A stretch of DNA of 38,571 nucleotides from an uncultured Bacteroidia bacterium (GTDB taxonomy: Bacteria; Bacteroidota; Bacteroidia; J057; CALLMJ01): positions 1 through 38,571 of the forward strand of contig CALLNY010000099.1 in NCBI GenBank assembly GCA_938005475.1, in the 5' to 3' direction. Made by a program: the position numbers and the translations under genes. This document shows positions 26,640 through 34,911 of this stretch, piece after piece (positions within the stretch are counted from its first letter, which is position 1; each line of letters starts with the position of its first letter). The notes below the pieces were generated by a model that had not been told where the DNA came from, ran no database searches, and saw nothing but the letters and a program-made list of their open reading frames with translations.

Positions 26640-27344
26640 ATGAACTATAAAGACTTAGTACCATCACAAGACGCAACGCATTTCCTTTATAAAGGCAAGC
26701 CAATATTCGGAAAAATATTTAAACAAGTTTTTAAATTCCACGAGCCGGGGCTTGCTCCTGTATTAGACGACAGCGGCGCTTATCATATTGATGTTCTTGG
26801 AAATCCATTGTATAATGAACGTTACTTACGAACCTTCGGATTTTACTGTAAACGCGCCGCAGTAATTGATACACAAAACCTTTGGTTTCATATTAACGAA
26901 ATTGGGCAACGTGTGTATAAACAATCCTTCACGTGGGTAGGTAATTACCAAGAAAATCTTTGTACTGTCAGAAATAAAAATAACCATTACTTCCATATTG
27001 ATTTATATGGAAACCGTATTTATGAACAAAATTATTTATACGCTGGTGATTTTAAAGATGGTTACGCTTGTGTAAAAGACCTTAATGGTTGGAAACATAT
27101 AAATACCAAAGGAAATGACCTAAATGGTATTTATTTTTTAGATTTAGGTGTTTTTCATAAAGGTTTTGCCACAGCAAAAGACCTTAATGGATGGCTCCAT
27201 ATAGATATGCAAGGAAGAGAACTTTATAAACAACGTTATTTAATGGTAGAACCTTTTTATAATGGCTTCGCCTTATGTACATATTTTGATGGCACCAAAA
27301 TCATTATCAATGAAGAAGGAAAAGAAATACTAACAATACATTAA
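26640..27344 (+). CDS. WG-like repeat protein
   Basis: 234 aa without signal peptide or membrane segment, built from about four to five repeats of some 40-45 residues with the pattern YHID-x2-G-x2-LY-x3-Y-x3-G-x-F-x2-G-A-x-V-D-x-NGW: AYHIDVLGNPLYNERYL, YFHIDLYGNRIYEQNYLYAGDFKDGYACVKDLNGW, WLHIDMQGRELYKQRYL. These resemble WG/KWG repeats, beta-rich modules of unknown function in many bacterial proteins. It begins 38 nt after the anti-sigma-like gene on the same strand and may be its operon partner or a target of the sigma factor. No enzymatic motif is visible. Confidence 0.8.
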   Translation: MNYKDLVPSQDATHFLYKGKPIFGKIFKQVFKFHEPGLAPVLDDSGAYHIDVLGNPLYNERYLRTFGFYCKRAAVIDTQNLWFHINEIGQRVYKQSFTWVGNYQENLCTVRNKNNHYFHIDLYGNRIYEQNYLYAGDFKDGYACVKDLNGWKHINTKGNDLNGIYFLDLGVFHKGFATAKDLNGWLHIDMQGRELYKQRYLMVEPFYNGFALCTYFDGTKIIINEEGKEILTIH

Positions 27345-27520
27345 AAATGTCCATAAGTTCTTGCAATATAGAATACCACATTTATTGAACAATCCCCTTA
27401 AAACAAATAGACCGTGTCATACTTGTGAACAAAACTGTATGATAATCAGAAAAAATTCTTTTTTATTTAGCTTACAATAAACTTATTAACCTAAATAACT
27501 GTTAATAAATAGATATAATT

Positions 27521-28531
27521 ATGCGATTAAATATCAATAGATTTGTAATTTTGAGTTTAATATTTAGTTGCCAGCAAGTTAATTTTCAAGCGAAAAATTT
27601 TCAGGATAAACAGCATAAAACCATTAAAATGAACATAGATTGGACACAATTTAAACCCAAAAAAGAAGGCGATTACAATGTTTTAAGTCCTGACGAAGAG
27701 TATGTAATCCTAAAAAAAGGGACCGAAAGACCTTTAACAGGGAAATACTACAAAAACAAAGCGCATGGAATTTATTTATGTAAACGCTGTGAAGCACCTT
27801 TGTATTTATCAAAAGATAAATTTGATTCAGGCTGTGGATGGCCGAGTTTTGATGATGAAATACCGAATGCTATTAAAAGAATTCCTGATTATTCGCATGG
27901 TATGGTACGAACGGAAATCGTTTGTGCCAATTGTGGCGCTCATCTAGGGCATGTTTTTGAAGGAGAAAATTTTACTCCTAAAAATGTAAGGCATTGTGTA
28001 AACTCTACCTCTTTGCTTTTTATTCCAGCGGAAGCTATCCAAAAACCTAAAGAATATGCTTACTTTGCGGGAGGCTGTTTCTGGGGAGTAGAATATTATT
28101 TCTCAAAACAAAAAGGCGTCATCGCTACTCGAGTAGGTTATACGGGTGGAAAAATTCAAAATCCTACTTATGAGCAAGTTTGTTCTAAAACTACGGGGCA
28201 TGCCGAAGTATTAGAAGTAGTATTTAACCCCCAAGAAACGGATTTCAGAACTTTATGTAAATTATTCTTTGAAATCCATGATCCTACCCAACTGAATCGC
28301 CAAGGTCCTGATATTGGAGAACAATACCGCTCCGAAATTTTTTATGTTAACGAACAACAAAAAGCTATTGCGGAAGAACTTATCGATATTCTAAAACAAA
28401 AAGGATACAAAGTAGTAACCAAAGTAACCCCCTTTGAGAAATTTTGGAATGCAGAAGAGTATCACCAATTATACTACGAAAAAACAGGCAAAATCCCTTA
28501 TTGCCATAAATACACTAAACGATTTGATTGA
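27521..28531 (+). CDS. msrBA: Fused methionine sulfoxide reductase MsrB-MsrA, exported
   Basis: 336 aa fusion repairing both R- and S-methionine sulfoxide. The MsrB domain (about 38-170) has zinc-type cysteines C87/C90 and C135/C138, GCGWPSF and the catalytic C159 in RHCVNS. The MsrA domain (about 178-330) has the catalytic C186 in GGCFWGVE, GYTGG and GHAEVLEV. The N-terminus (MRLNINRFVILSLIFSCQQ) is a hydrophobic signal with Cys17 at a near-lipobox IFSC, so a periplasmic, possibly lipid-anchored enzyme is likely; Phe at -2 makes the lipobox imperfect. Domain order is B then A, the reverse of the MsrA-MsrB pair in neisserial PilB. The stop codon lies within a terminator stem shared with the convergent nuoG gene. 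Confidence 0.93.
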   Translation: MRLNINRFVILSLIFSCQQVNFQAKNFQDKQHKTIKMNIDWTQFKPKKEGDYNVLSPDEEYVILKKGTERPLTGKYYKNKAHGIYLCKRCEAPLYLSKDKFDSGCGWPSFDDEIPNAIKRIPDYSHGMVRTEIVCANCGAHLGHVFEGENFTPKNVRHCVNSTSLLFIPAEAIQKPKEYAYFAGGCFWGVEYYFSKQKGVIATRVGYTGGKIQNPTYEQVCSKTTGHAEVLEVVFNPQETDFRTLCKLFFEIHDPTQLNRQGPDIGEQYRSEIFYVNEQQKAIAEELIDILKQKGYKVVTKVTPFEKFWNAEEYHQLYYEKTGKIPYCHKYTKRFD

Positions 28532-28553
28532 TATTTGTAATCAAATCATTTTT
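28521..28553 (+). terminator. Hairpin terminator spanning the msrBA and nuoG stop codons
   Basis: Perfect 9-bp stem gatttgatt/aatcaaatc (28521-28529 and 28539-28547), 9-nt loop, then ATTTTT. The left arm contains the last msrBA codons and the right arm contains part of the nuoG stop, so the 14-nt gap between the convergent genes is used twice. The T-run serves the plus strand only. Confidence 0.7.
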
Positions 28554-30252
28554 GAGCAAACTCTAACTGGCTCATTTTAAATACTTCTTTTCTTTGTCTT
28601 TTAGGAAGTCTTAAATCTTTGATTATAGGTAATTTAGATTTTATTTTATTGAATATTTCCAAATGATTTTGGTAGTGGAGTTCTTTGTTATTCGGAAGCA
28701 TATAAGAGAAAAACATCCAGGAAGGTAAACAATCAATAATATGGTCGGGGTTTCGCCAATTGTCAGTTAATTGCCCACCTGCGTCTAAACGAGATTTAGG
28801 CAGGGACATCCACATTTCTGGTGTCATCCTTTTGATTTGACGAGCCATTAGAGCTACTTGTGGTACTTGATTACAGTTAATAAATACACCATTTTGCTCT
28901 GTATGAGTAGCCGCAGGTAATAAATAAGTAAATTGTTCGTAACCTCTAACGTAGTTATAGCCATGAACAATAAAGATTTTATGAGAAGCATATTTAGAGA
29001 GGGATTCTGCGGTACGGTCATCTTCTAGGATATATATTACTTCAGCTTTTTGAACTTTTTCCGTTAGGTCTTCTAAAGAAATTGCTTTAAAACCTATTAA
29101 CTCCGCTCCAGCCGTGTTAGGTGTTATATCATTCTTTTTCAAGAAGTTATCTCCAAAAGTGATGTCTTCATGTTTAACATAAAAAATATCATTACCTCCA
29201 AAAGCGTTAGCAAATTGTTTGAGGGCATATTGATTTTCTACGGAAGCAAAGGCAGAGCCAATAAATAAAATTTTTCCTTTATGTTGCGTGAGTAGGTTTT
29301 TTATTCCATTGAGGGCATCCTCAAAAGTAACGGGGGTATCACCTTTTGCTTTGGCTCCAGAGATACGATTTTCATTGAGCCACTGAATGTTTAATCTTCC
29401 TTCGTCACACATCCAATACTGATTGACAGCTGGGTTTTCTCTTGGAGTTAAACGCATGACTTGATTATCGCGTACCCATATGTCCACAGCGCAGTTATTT
29501 GCACAGGAGGTACAGATAGAAGGAGTGTAATTCATTTCCCAAACGCGTGCTTTAAAACGAAAAGCTTCGGAAGTTAAAGCGCCAACGGGGCAAATGTCTA
29601 TTACATTCATAGAATAGGGGTCATCAAAAACTAAACCCGGTGCCGCCGCAGGAAAATTTTTATCTCCTCTTGAAATGATGGTTAACTGGTTAGATTTAGA
29701 AATTTCTTCCGTAAATCGGACGCACCGTGTACAGTTGATACATCTTTCCGCATCTAAAACAACACGGGGTCCTAAATGAATTCGTTTAGGTTTATGTACT
29801 TTTTCTAATTCAAAACGAGAACCTTCCGGTCCATATTTGTAAGTATTGATTTGAAGAGGACATTCACCGGCTTGGTCACAAATGGGGCAATCTAACGGGT
29901 GATTTATCAACATAAATTCTAAAACACCTTTTTGGGCTTTTTCTACTATTTTAGAAGTTTTATGGGTTTTTACGTGCATACCATCTGCTAATGGAGTATT
30001 ACAAGCAGTAGAGGGCTTCCTTCCCCACATAATTTTGGGATTACCCTGCTCATCGAATTCAGGTTGTTTAGTCTCACGATTGATAACAGGCATTCCTGTT
30101 TCTACTAAACACATTCTACAATTTGTAGGAATAGACATAGCAGGATGATAACAAAAATAAGGAATTTCTATTCCATTATCTAACGCAAATTGAAGTAAAT
30201 ACGGATTTCCTTCAAACTCGTAACTTTTTCCATCTATAATGACTTTACCCAT
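28546..30252 (-). CDS. nuoG: NADH-quinone oxidoreductase subunit G-like iron-sulfur protein
   Basis: 568 aa. NuoG carries electrons through several Fe-S clusters in the peripheral arm of complex I. An N-terminal [2Fe-2S] ferredoxin domain has C34, C45, C48 and C84 (YFCYHP, NCRMC, STACNTP). The His/Cys motif HPLDCPICDQAGECPLQ follows, then the [4Fe-4S] motif CINCTRC...CPVG, then the molybdopterin-type Fe-S motif CTSCANNC...WMCDEGR, which would hold the extra N7-like cluster. The remaining 270 residues are a shortened molybdopterin-oxidoreductase-like domain, much smaller than in E. coli NuoG (about 900 aa). No other nuo genes are adjacent in the window, so it is a solitary subunit gene. A formate-dehydrogenase-like partner role is an alternative. 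Confidence 0.88.
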   Translation of the reverse strand: MGKVIIDGKSYEFEGNPYLLQFALDNGIEIPYFCYHPAMSIPTNCRMCLVETGMPVINRETKQPEFDEQGNPKIMWGRKPSTACNTPLADGMHVKTHKTSKIVEKAQKGVLEFMLINHPLDCPICDQAGECPLQINTYKYGPEGSRFELEKVHKPKRIHLGPRVVLDAERCINCTRCVRFTEEISKSNQLTIISRGDKNFPAAAPGLVFDDPYSMNVIDICPVGALTSEAFRFKARVWEMNYTPSICTSCANNCAVDIWVRDNQVMRLTPRENPAVNQYWMCDEGRLNIQWLNENRISGAKAKGDTPVTFEDALNGIKNLLTQHKGKILFIGSAFASVENQYALKQFANAFGGNDIFYVKHEDITFGDNFLKKNDITPNTAGAELIGFKAISLEDLTEKVQKAEVIYILEDDRTAESLSKYASHKIFIVHGYNYVRGYEQFTYLLPAATHTEQNGVFINCNQVPQVALMARQIKRMTPEMWMSLPKSRLDAGGQLTDNWRNPDHIIDCLPSWMFFSYMLPNNKELHYQNHLEIFNKIKSKLPIIKDLRLPKRQRKEVFKMSQLEFAQK

Positions 30253-30438
30253 TTTTCTTTTTTTCTATTAAACCACAAAGTAAAGAAAAAAAATCAATAA
30301 AGTGCAAATTTTTTTGTTTGGAAGTGTTATTTATAAAACAGGAAAAGCGAGGTAATATTACTTCTCTTTTAAAAATTTTTAGGTTTGTAGAAAGTTTATT
30401 TTTTCAATTTTTCACTAAAAACCATTAAACAATTTGTT

Positions 30439-30462
30439 AATCAATTGTTCATAAGATTGATT
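30439..30462. repeat. Inverted repeat, possible operator
   Basis: Arms aatcaat (30439-30445) and attgatt (30456-30462) are perfectly complementary across a 10-nt spacer, about one helical turn centre to centre plus a half, and lie 62 nt upstream of the -33 element at 30524. AT-only arms make chance formation plausible. Confidence 0.25.
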
Positions 30463-30523
30463 GTTTTGTTTGATACATAAAAATTATTGTAATGTTAAGA
30501 ACGATAATTCATGAAAATGGTTG

Positions 30524-30554
30524 TTTGTACAAATCAAATTTTTATTTAGGTTTG
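30524..30554 (+). promoter_or_regulatory. Full consensus Bacteroidota promoter, leaderless context
   Basis: TTTG (30524-30527), exactly 19 nt spacer, TAGGTTTG (30547-30554): a perfect match to TTTG-N19-TAnnTTTG. The start codon of the lipoprotein gene is only 4 nt downstream (30559), so the mRNA should begin at about its ATG. Confidence 0.8.
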
Positions 30555-30558
30555 CAGT

Positions 30559-31404
30559 ATGTATCAATGGTGGATAGTAGTACTGATTTATTTAATCAGT
30601 TGTGGCTCGGATAATGACCCCAATAATAAAGTAATTGTAAGATACAAAGATTCAGAACTTACAGTAGGAATTTTAAAAAGTATGTTACCTGAAAATTTGT
30701 CTACGGCGGATAGTGCCAGAATTGCAAGCCTCTTTATTGACCAATGGATAGCTGATCAAATCATCGTACAAGAAGCAAAATCTAAAATACCTGATATCGA
30801 AAAAAAAATTGAACCTATGGTTCAAAACTATAAAGATAAACTGATGATTATGGAACTCAAAAAAAAATATGTAAACGATTTAAATACTAATGATATACCT
30901 GAGGACACTTTAAGAGCATGGTATGAAAGAAAAAAATCTTCCTTCGTTGCAGGACAAAATTATTATAAATGTTATTATATTATGACCGACCGAGATGATA
31001 CCCCTGAAATCAGAAAACGCTTAAAACCGGTCAAAGACAAAGATTTTACTATCGTTAAAAATTGGTGCGAAAAGAATAAAGTATATTTTCATTTAGAAGA
31101 TGAATGGATAGACCACGCCACCTTTTTAAAGAAAATTCAAAGTAAAATTCCTAGCCAAAACCTATCTATTTTGCCTCCCAGCAATACCGTTTTTTTTGCT
31201 ATCACCTATCAACCCAAACCCATATTTCATTTTTTTTTAATGATAGACGTTATTAAATCAGGGCAACCTTTACCTTTTGAAATGGTAAAAAATCAAGTAG
31301 CTAATTTAATCATTCATGAAAAAAGTAATAAAGGATTTGAGGAGTATGTTAATCAGATGCTATTAAAAGTAAAAGAAAACAAAGAAGTTCAATTTTTTGA
31401 ATAA
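30559..31404 (+). CDS. SurA/PrsA-like chaperone lipoprotein without visible PPIase domain
   Basis: 281 aa. A short signal with lipobox LISC (MYQWWIVVLIYLISC) predicts a lipid-anchored periplasmic protein. The region KVIVRYKDSELTVGILKSMLPEN...ARIASLFIDQWIADQIIVQEA is the SurA_N/trigger-factor-like helical start of parvulin-type chaperones. A parvulin domain should follow, but residues about 120-240 show no clear PPIase signature, and the C-terminal helix (FEMVKNQVANLIIHEKSNKGFEEYVNQMLLKVKEN) closes the chaperone module as in SurA. Likely role: holding outer-membrane protein precursors. It leads an operon with lptB 3 nt downstream, a sensible partnership in envelope assembly. Confidence 0.8.
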   Translation: MYQWWIVVLIYLISCGSDNDPNNKVIVRYKDSELTVGILKSMLPENLSTADSARIASLFIDQWIADQIIVQEAKSKIPDIEKKIEPMVQNYKDKLMIMELKKKYVNDLNTNDIPEDTLRAWYERKKSSFVAGQNYYKCYYIMTDRDDTPEIRKRLKPVKDKDFTIVKNWCEKNKVYFHLEDEWIDHATFLKKIQSKIPSQNLSILPPSNTVFFAITYQPKPIFHFFLMIDVIKSGQPLPFEMVKNQVANLIIHEKSNKGFEEYVNQMLLKVKENKEVQFFE

Positions 31405-31407
31405 AAC

Positions 31408-32136
31408 ATGAAGGTTTTAGCACAGGGTCTTATCAAACGATATAAAAAGAGGACAGTAGTAAAAAATGTAACTTTAGAGCTTTCGCAAGGCGAAATTGTA
31501 GGATTATTGGGGCCGAATGGTGCCGGTAAAACTACCTCTTTTTACATGATTGTCGGTTTAATTAAGCCTGACGGTGGTAAAATTTTTTTAGATGACCGAG
31601 ATATTACAGATTTACCTATGTATAAAAGAGCTCAACTGGGATTAGGATATTTAGCACAAGAAGCCTCTGTTTTTCGTAGATTATCTGTTGAAGATAACAT
31701 TTTAGCTATCTTGGAAATGCGTACTAACCTCAACAAAAAAGAAAGAAAACAAAAAGTACAAGAACTTTTAGAAGAATTTAGCCTTACGCATGTGCGTAAA
31801 AATTTAGGCATTATGCTATCAGGAGGCGAACGAAGGCGTACCGAAATCGCACGTGCCCTGTCTGTTGACCCTAAATTCATTTTATTAGACGAGCCTTTTG
31901 CAGGCGTTGACCCTATTGCCGTGGAAGAAATACAATCTATCATCTTAAAACTCAAACAAAAAAATATTGGTGTCCTTATAACCGACCATAACGTCCAAGA
32001 GACACTCTCTATTACAGAACGCTCCTACTTACTTTTTGATGGACAAATCCTAAAATCAGGAACTCCCGAAGAACTTGCCGCAGACGAACAAGTACGGAGA
32101 GTATATCTCGGTGAAAAATTTCAACTTATCAAATAA
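31408..32136 (+). CDS. lptB: LPS transport ABC ATPase LptB
   Basis: 242 aa cytosolic ATPase that powers LPS extraction by LptFG and its passage over the LptCAD bridge. Walker [10 protein letters not shown] (about 37-45), Q-loop in [18 protein letters not shown] (the RRLSV segment is characteristic of LptB), signature [15 protein letters not shown], Walker [17 protein letters not shown] and the switch His in [10 protein letters not shown]. The neighbouring lptA/lptC genes usual in Proteobacteria are absent; instead a chaperone lipoprotein precedes it and a GH3 protein follows. Confidence 0.95.
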   Translation: MKVLAQGLIKRYKKRTVVKNVTLELSQGEIVGLLGPNGAGKTTSFYMIVGLIKPDGGKIFLDDRDITDLPMYKRAQLGLGYLAQEASVFRRLSVEDNILAILEMRTNLNKKERKQKVQELLEEFSLTHVRKNLGIMLSGGERRRTEIARALSVDPKFILLDEPFAGVDPIAVEEIQSIILKLKQKNIGVLITDHNVQETLSITERSYLLFDGQILKSGTPEELAADEQVRRVYLGEKFQLIK

Positions 32137-32144
32137 CTTTGGGT

Positions 32145-33665
32145 ATGTTGCTCTCAATCCTCAACTATTTCGGTAAAAAATATTTCCAAAACCGCTATTT
32201 AAAACAGGTTTTGCCATGGCAAAATCAGCCTATTACAATCCAAAATCAAGTTTTTAACTATCTTGTCTCTAACGCTTTCAATACCCATTTTGGTAAAGAC
32301 CATCTTTTCCCTAAAATTCAAACTATCAAAGACTTCCAAAAAAACGTTCCCGTTAGAACTTATGAAGCCTTTTATCCTTACATCGAAAGAATATTAAAAG
32401 GTGAAGAAAATGTTCTATGGAAAGGAAAGACCACTTGGTTTGCTAAATCCTCAGGTACCACCAACGCACAAAGTAAATTTATTCCCATTACCCCAGAATC
32501 TTTGAACGACTGTCATTTCAAGGCTGGCAAAGACATGCTTGCTACTTATTTTTATTATTATCCTGATAGTCAATTATATAAAGGTAAAGCTTTGAGTATT
32601 GGTGGTTCCCATCAAATCAATCCGCTGAATAAACATTCTCAATACGGAGATTTAAGTGCTGTACTCATACAAAATATGCCTTTTTTTTACGAGTTTTTTA
32701 GGACTCCCCCAAAAACTATCGCTCTCATGAGTGAATGGGAAACTAAAATAGAAGCTATGGCAAACTACACCATGAAACAAAATGTTACTTCTATCGCAGG
32801 TGTTCCTACCTGGACCGTTGTCCTTCTTCAAAAAATATTACAAAAAAACCGCAAAATCCATATTCAAGAAGTATGGAAGAACCTTGAAGTTTTTTTTCAT
32901 GGTGCTGTAAGTTTTACACCTTACAAACAAACCTTTAATACTCTTGCCCCTAAATTACGCTACATGGAAATTTATAATGCTTCCGAAGGTTATTTTGCAT
33001 TTCAAACTGAACCCACTGACCCCAGCATGCTTTTGTTACTTAATCATGGCGTCTTCTTTGAATTTATTCCCTTAAATCAAATCGAAAAAGAATTTCCCGA
33101 TTCCATTCCCATAACTGATTTAGAAATTGGTAAGACTTATGCTCTGGTGATTTCTACGAACGGAGGATTATGGCGTTATGCTATCGGAGACACGATTACA
33201 ATCACTCAAAAAAAACCCCTTAAAATTTTAATAGCAGGTAGAACAAAGCATTTTATCAATGCTTTTGGAGAAGAACTCATGGTTGGTAATACTGACCAAG
33301 CTATCGCTTACGCTTGCGAAAAAACACAATCTATTTTAGTAGAATATACCGCAGGACCTATTTATTTTCAAGATAGTCAAGCAGGAGGGCACGAGTGGAT
33401 TATTGAATTTGAAAAAGCTCCTGATAATGTTTATTATTTTTTTGAGTTAGTAGATACGAAACTAAAAGAAATCAACTCCGATTATGCCGCTAAACGCTAT
33501 CATGACATGGCTTTGCAATTTCCCAAATTTCATGTCGCACCCAAAGGTTTTTTTTATCAATGGCTCAAACAAAAAGGAAAACTTGGAGGACAACACAAAG
33601 TACCCCGCCTTAACAATGACCGAAAACTGATAGATGAACTACTCCAGTTACTTAAAACTTTATGA
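32145..33665 (+). CDS. GH3-family acyl-adenylating protein
   Basis: About 506 aa from ATG 32145 (MLLSILNYFGKKYFQ); a TTG two codons earlier is less likely. Members of the GH3 family, known from plants as ATP-dependent acyl-acid amido synthetases, belong to the adenylate-forming superfamily. Visible signatures are the nucleotide loop WFAKSSGTTNAQSKFIPIT (the P-loop-like SSGTT), YNASEGYFAFQ, GLWRYAIGDTI and AGRTKHFINAFGEELM at the domain hinge. Bacterial GH3 proteins are common in Bacteroidota, with no established substrate. It sits between lptB (8-nt gap) and the K+ channel (4-nt overlap), so envelope or lipid acylation is one guess only. Confidence 0.9.
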   Translation: MLLSILNYFGKKYFQNRYLKQVLPWQNQPITIQNQVFNYLVSNAFNTHFGKDHLFPKIQTIKDFQKNVPVRTYEAFYPYIERILKGEENVLWKGKTTWFAKSSGTTNAQSKFIPITPESLNDCHFKAGKDMLATYFYYYPDSQLYKGKALSIGGSHQINPLNKHSQYGDLSAVLIQNMPFFYEFFRTPPKTIALMSEWETKIEAMANYTMKQNVTSIAGVPTWTVVLLQKILQKNRKIHIQEVWKNLEVFFHGAVSFTPYKQTFNTLAPKLRYMEIYNASEGYFAFQTEPTDPSMLLLLNHGVFFEFIPLNQIEKEFPDSIPITDLEIGKTYALVISTNGGLWRYAIGDTITITQKKPLKILIAGRTKHFINAFGEELMVGNTDQAIAYACEKTQSILVEYTAGPIYFQDSQAGGHEWIIEFEKAPDNVYYFFELVDTKLKEINSDYAAKRYHDMALQFPKFHVAPKGFFYQWLKQKGKLGGQHKVPRLNNDRKLIDELLQLLKTL

Positions 33666-34687
33666 ACTCAGGAACTAAAAAACTCATTGTCCGTTTAATA
33701 GTATCTTTTTTCTTTTTATGTTCCAGTCTTGTAATAGGAACTTGGGGGTTTATGTATTTTGCCAATTATGATATTTATGAAGCCTTTTATATGACCGTTA
33801 TTACTATTTCTACTGTAGGCTATGGAGAAATCAAACCTTTAAATTTTGAAGCTAGAATCTTTGCTTCTTTTTTCATCATTTACAATATTTTTATTCTGGC
33901 TTACTCTTTGTCTACATTAGGCGCTTACATTTTTGAAGGAGAAATCAGAAATATATTCAGTTCGTATACGCATTCAAGAAAAATTAAAAGCATGAAAAAT
34001 CATATTATCGTATGCGGTTTTGGTAGATATGGGCGTTCCGTATGCCAACAATTAATTCACAATAAAAATTCTTTCCTAGTTATAGAAAATTCCTCAGATA
34101 AAGTTAAAGAAGCAGAGAAATTAGGATATACTATTATTGAAGGGAACGCAATGGAAGATAAAATTTTAGTACAGGCGGGAATAAGAGCTGCTTCCAAATT
34201 GATTTGTTGTTTACCGCAAGGAGCAGATAATGTTTATATAACTTTAACAGCTCGAGAAATTAACCCACATATTATGATTATAGCAAGAGCAGAGCAAGAA
34301 ACTGACGAAAAAAAACTATATATAGCAGGGGCTAACCATGTCATTAAACCTAATGCTGTAAGTGCTACTATTATCGCAAAGCTGGTGCAACATCCCGAAG
34401 TGGTCGGCTTTATGCAATTAATTATGGGCTTATCTGCAACCGAAACAACTTTAAATGCTGTCAATTTCCTTGACCTTAAAAGTGAATTTAAAAATAAATC
34501 TATTCAAGAATTAAATCTAAAACAAAAAACTGGGGTCAATGTGATTGGATTATATGATAAAATTCAAGAACAATATATTGTTAATCCTGAACCCAATACT
34601 ATTATCCACGAAGACCTAACCTTAATCGTTTTAGGAAATCGCAAACAAATTGAACTTTTATATAAAATTTATTGTAGAACATTTTAA
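33662..34687 (+). CDS. Potassium channel with RCK (TrkA-N/TrkA-C) gating domains
   Basis: 341 aa. Two transmembrane helices (about 10-33 and 66-92) flank a pore loop with the K+ selectivity filter TVGYGE (51-56). A cytoplasmic Rossmann-type RCK_N domain starts at IIVCGFGRYGRSV (about 115-127: GFGRYG), followed by a TrkA-C domain (about 255-341). The layout is that of MthK/GsuK-type ligand-gated channels. No second filter is present, so it works as a tetramer. Its ATG overlaps the GH3 stop (ATGA). Confidence 0.93.
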   Translation: MNSGTKKLIVRLIVSFFFLCSSLVIGTWGFMYFANYDIYEAFYMTVITISTVGYGEIKPLNFEARIFASFFIIYNIFILAYSLSTLGAYIFEGEIRNIFSSYTHSRKIKSMKNHIIVCGFGRYGRSVCQQLIHNKNSFLVIENSSDKVKEAEKLGYTIIEGNAMEDKILVQAGIRAASKLICCLPQGADNVYITLTAREINPHIMIIARAEQETDEKKLYIAGANHVIKPNAVSATIIAKLVQHPEVVGFMQLIMGLSATETTLNAVNFLDLKSEFKNKSIQELNLKQKTGVNVIGLYDKIQEQYIVNPEPNTIIHEDLTLIVLGNRKQIELLYKIYCRTF

Positions 34688-34699
34688 ATTCTTATAAAC

Positions 34700-34906
34700 A
34701 TGAAAATATTATTAAATGGAAATTTATCAGAAATCCCCGAAAAACTAAGCTTATTAGAACTTTTAAAACAGTATGAAATTGATGAACGCACAGAAGGCGT
34801 TGCTGTAGCAGTTGATGAAAATTTAGTTTTAAAGTGTAATTGGGAGGCGTTTGTCCTTCAAGAAGGAAATAAAGTAGAAATTGTATGGGCAAGACAAGGG
34901 GGCTAA
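34700..34906 (+). CDS. thiS: Sulfur carrier protein ThiS
   Basis: 68 aa ubiquitin-like protein; the C-terminal Gly-Gly (VWARQGG) is adenylated by ThiF and converted to a thiocarboxylate that donates sulfur to the thiazole of thiamine. Residues MKILLNGNLSEIP, LSLLELLKQYEI, GVAVAVDENLV and EGNKVEIVWARQGG fit the family over its full length. No other thi gene is in the window, so it is detached from the usual thiSGHCE cluster. It lies 12 nt after the channel gene and 5 nt before the T9SS gene, inside the operon. Confidence 0.9.
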   Translation: MKILLNGNLSEIPEKLSLLELLKQYEIDERTEGVAVAVDENLVLKCNWEAFVLQEGNKVEIVWARQGG

Positions 34907-34911
34907 TCTAT

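Larger units (their letters stand above)
30253..30558. other. Divergent intergenic region nuoG / SurA-like lipoprotein operon
   Basis: About 306 nt of very AT-rich DNA with no ORF or RNA gene that I can support. It contains the consensus promoter of the right-hand operon (30524-30554) and an inverted repeat at 30439-30462. For nuoG only a near match to the -7 box (TTACTTTG on the minus strand near 30278) is visible. Confidence 0.6.

Noticed and set aside
27345-27520. Possible RNA or regulatory element before msrBA
   Set aside because: AT-rich spacer with no exact TAnnTTTG, no stable stem and no tRNA motif.
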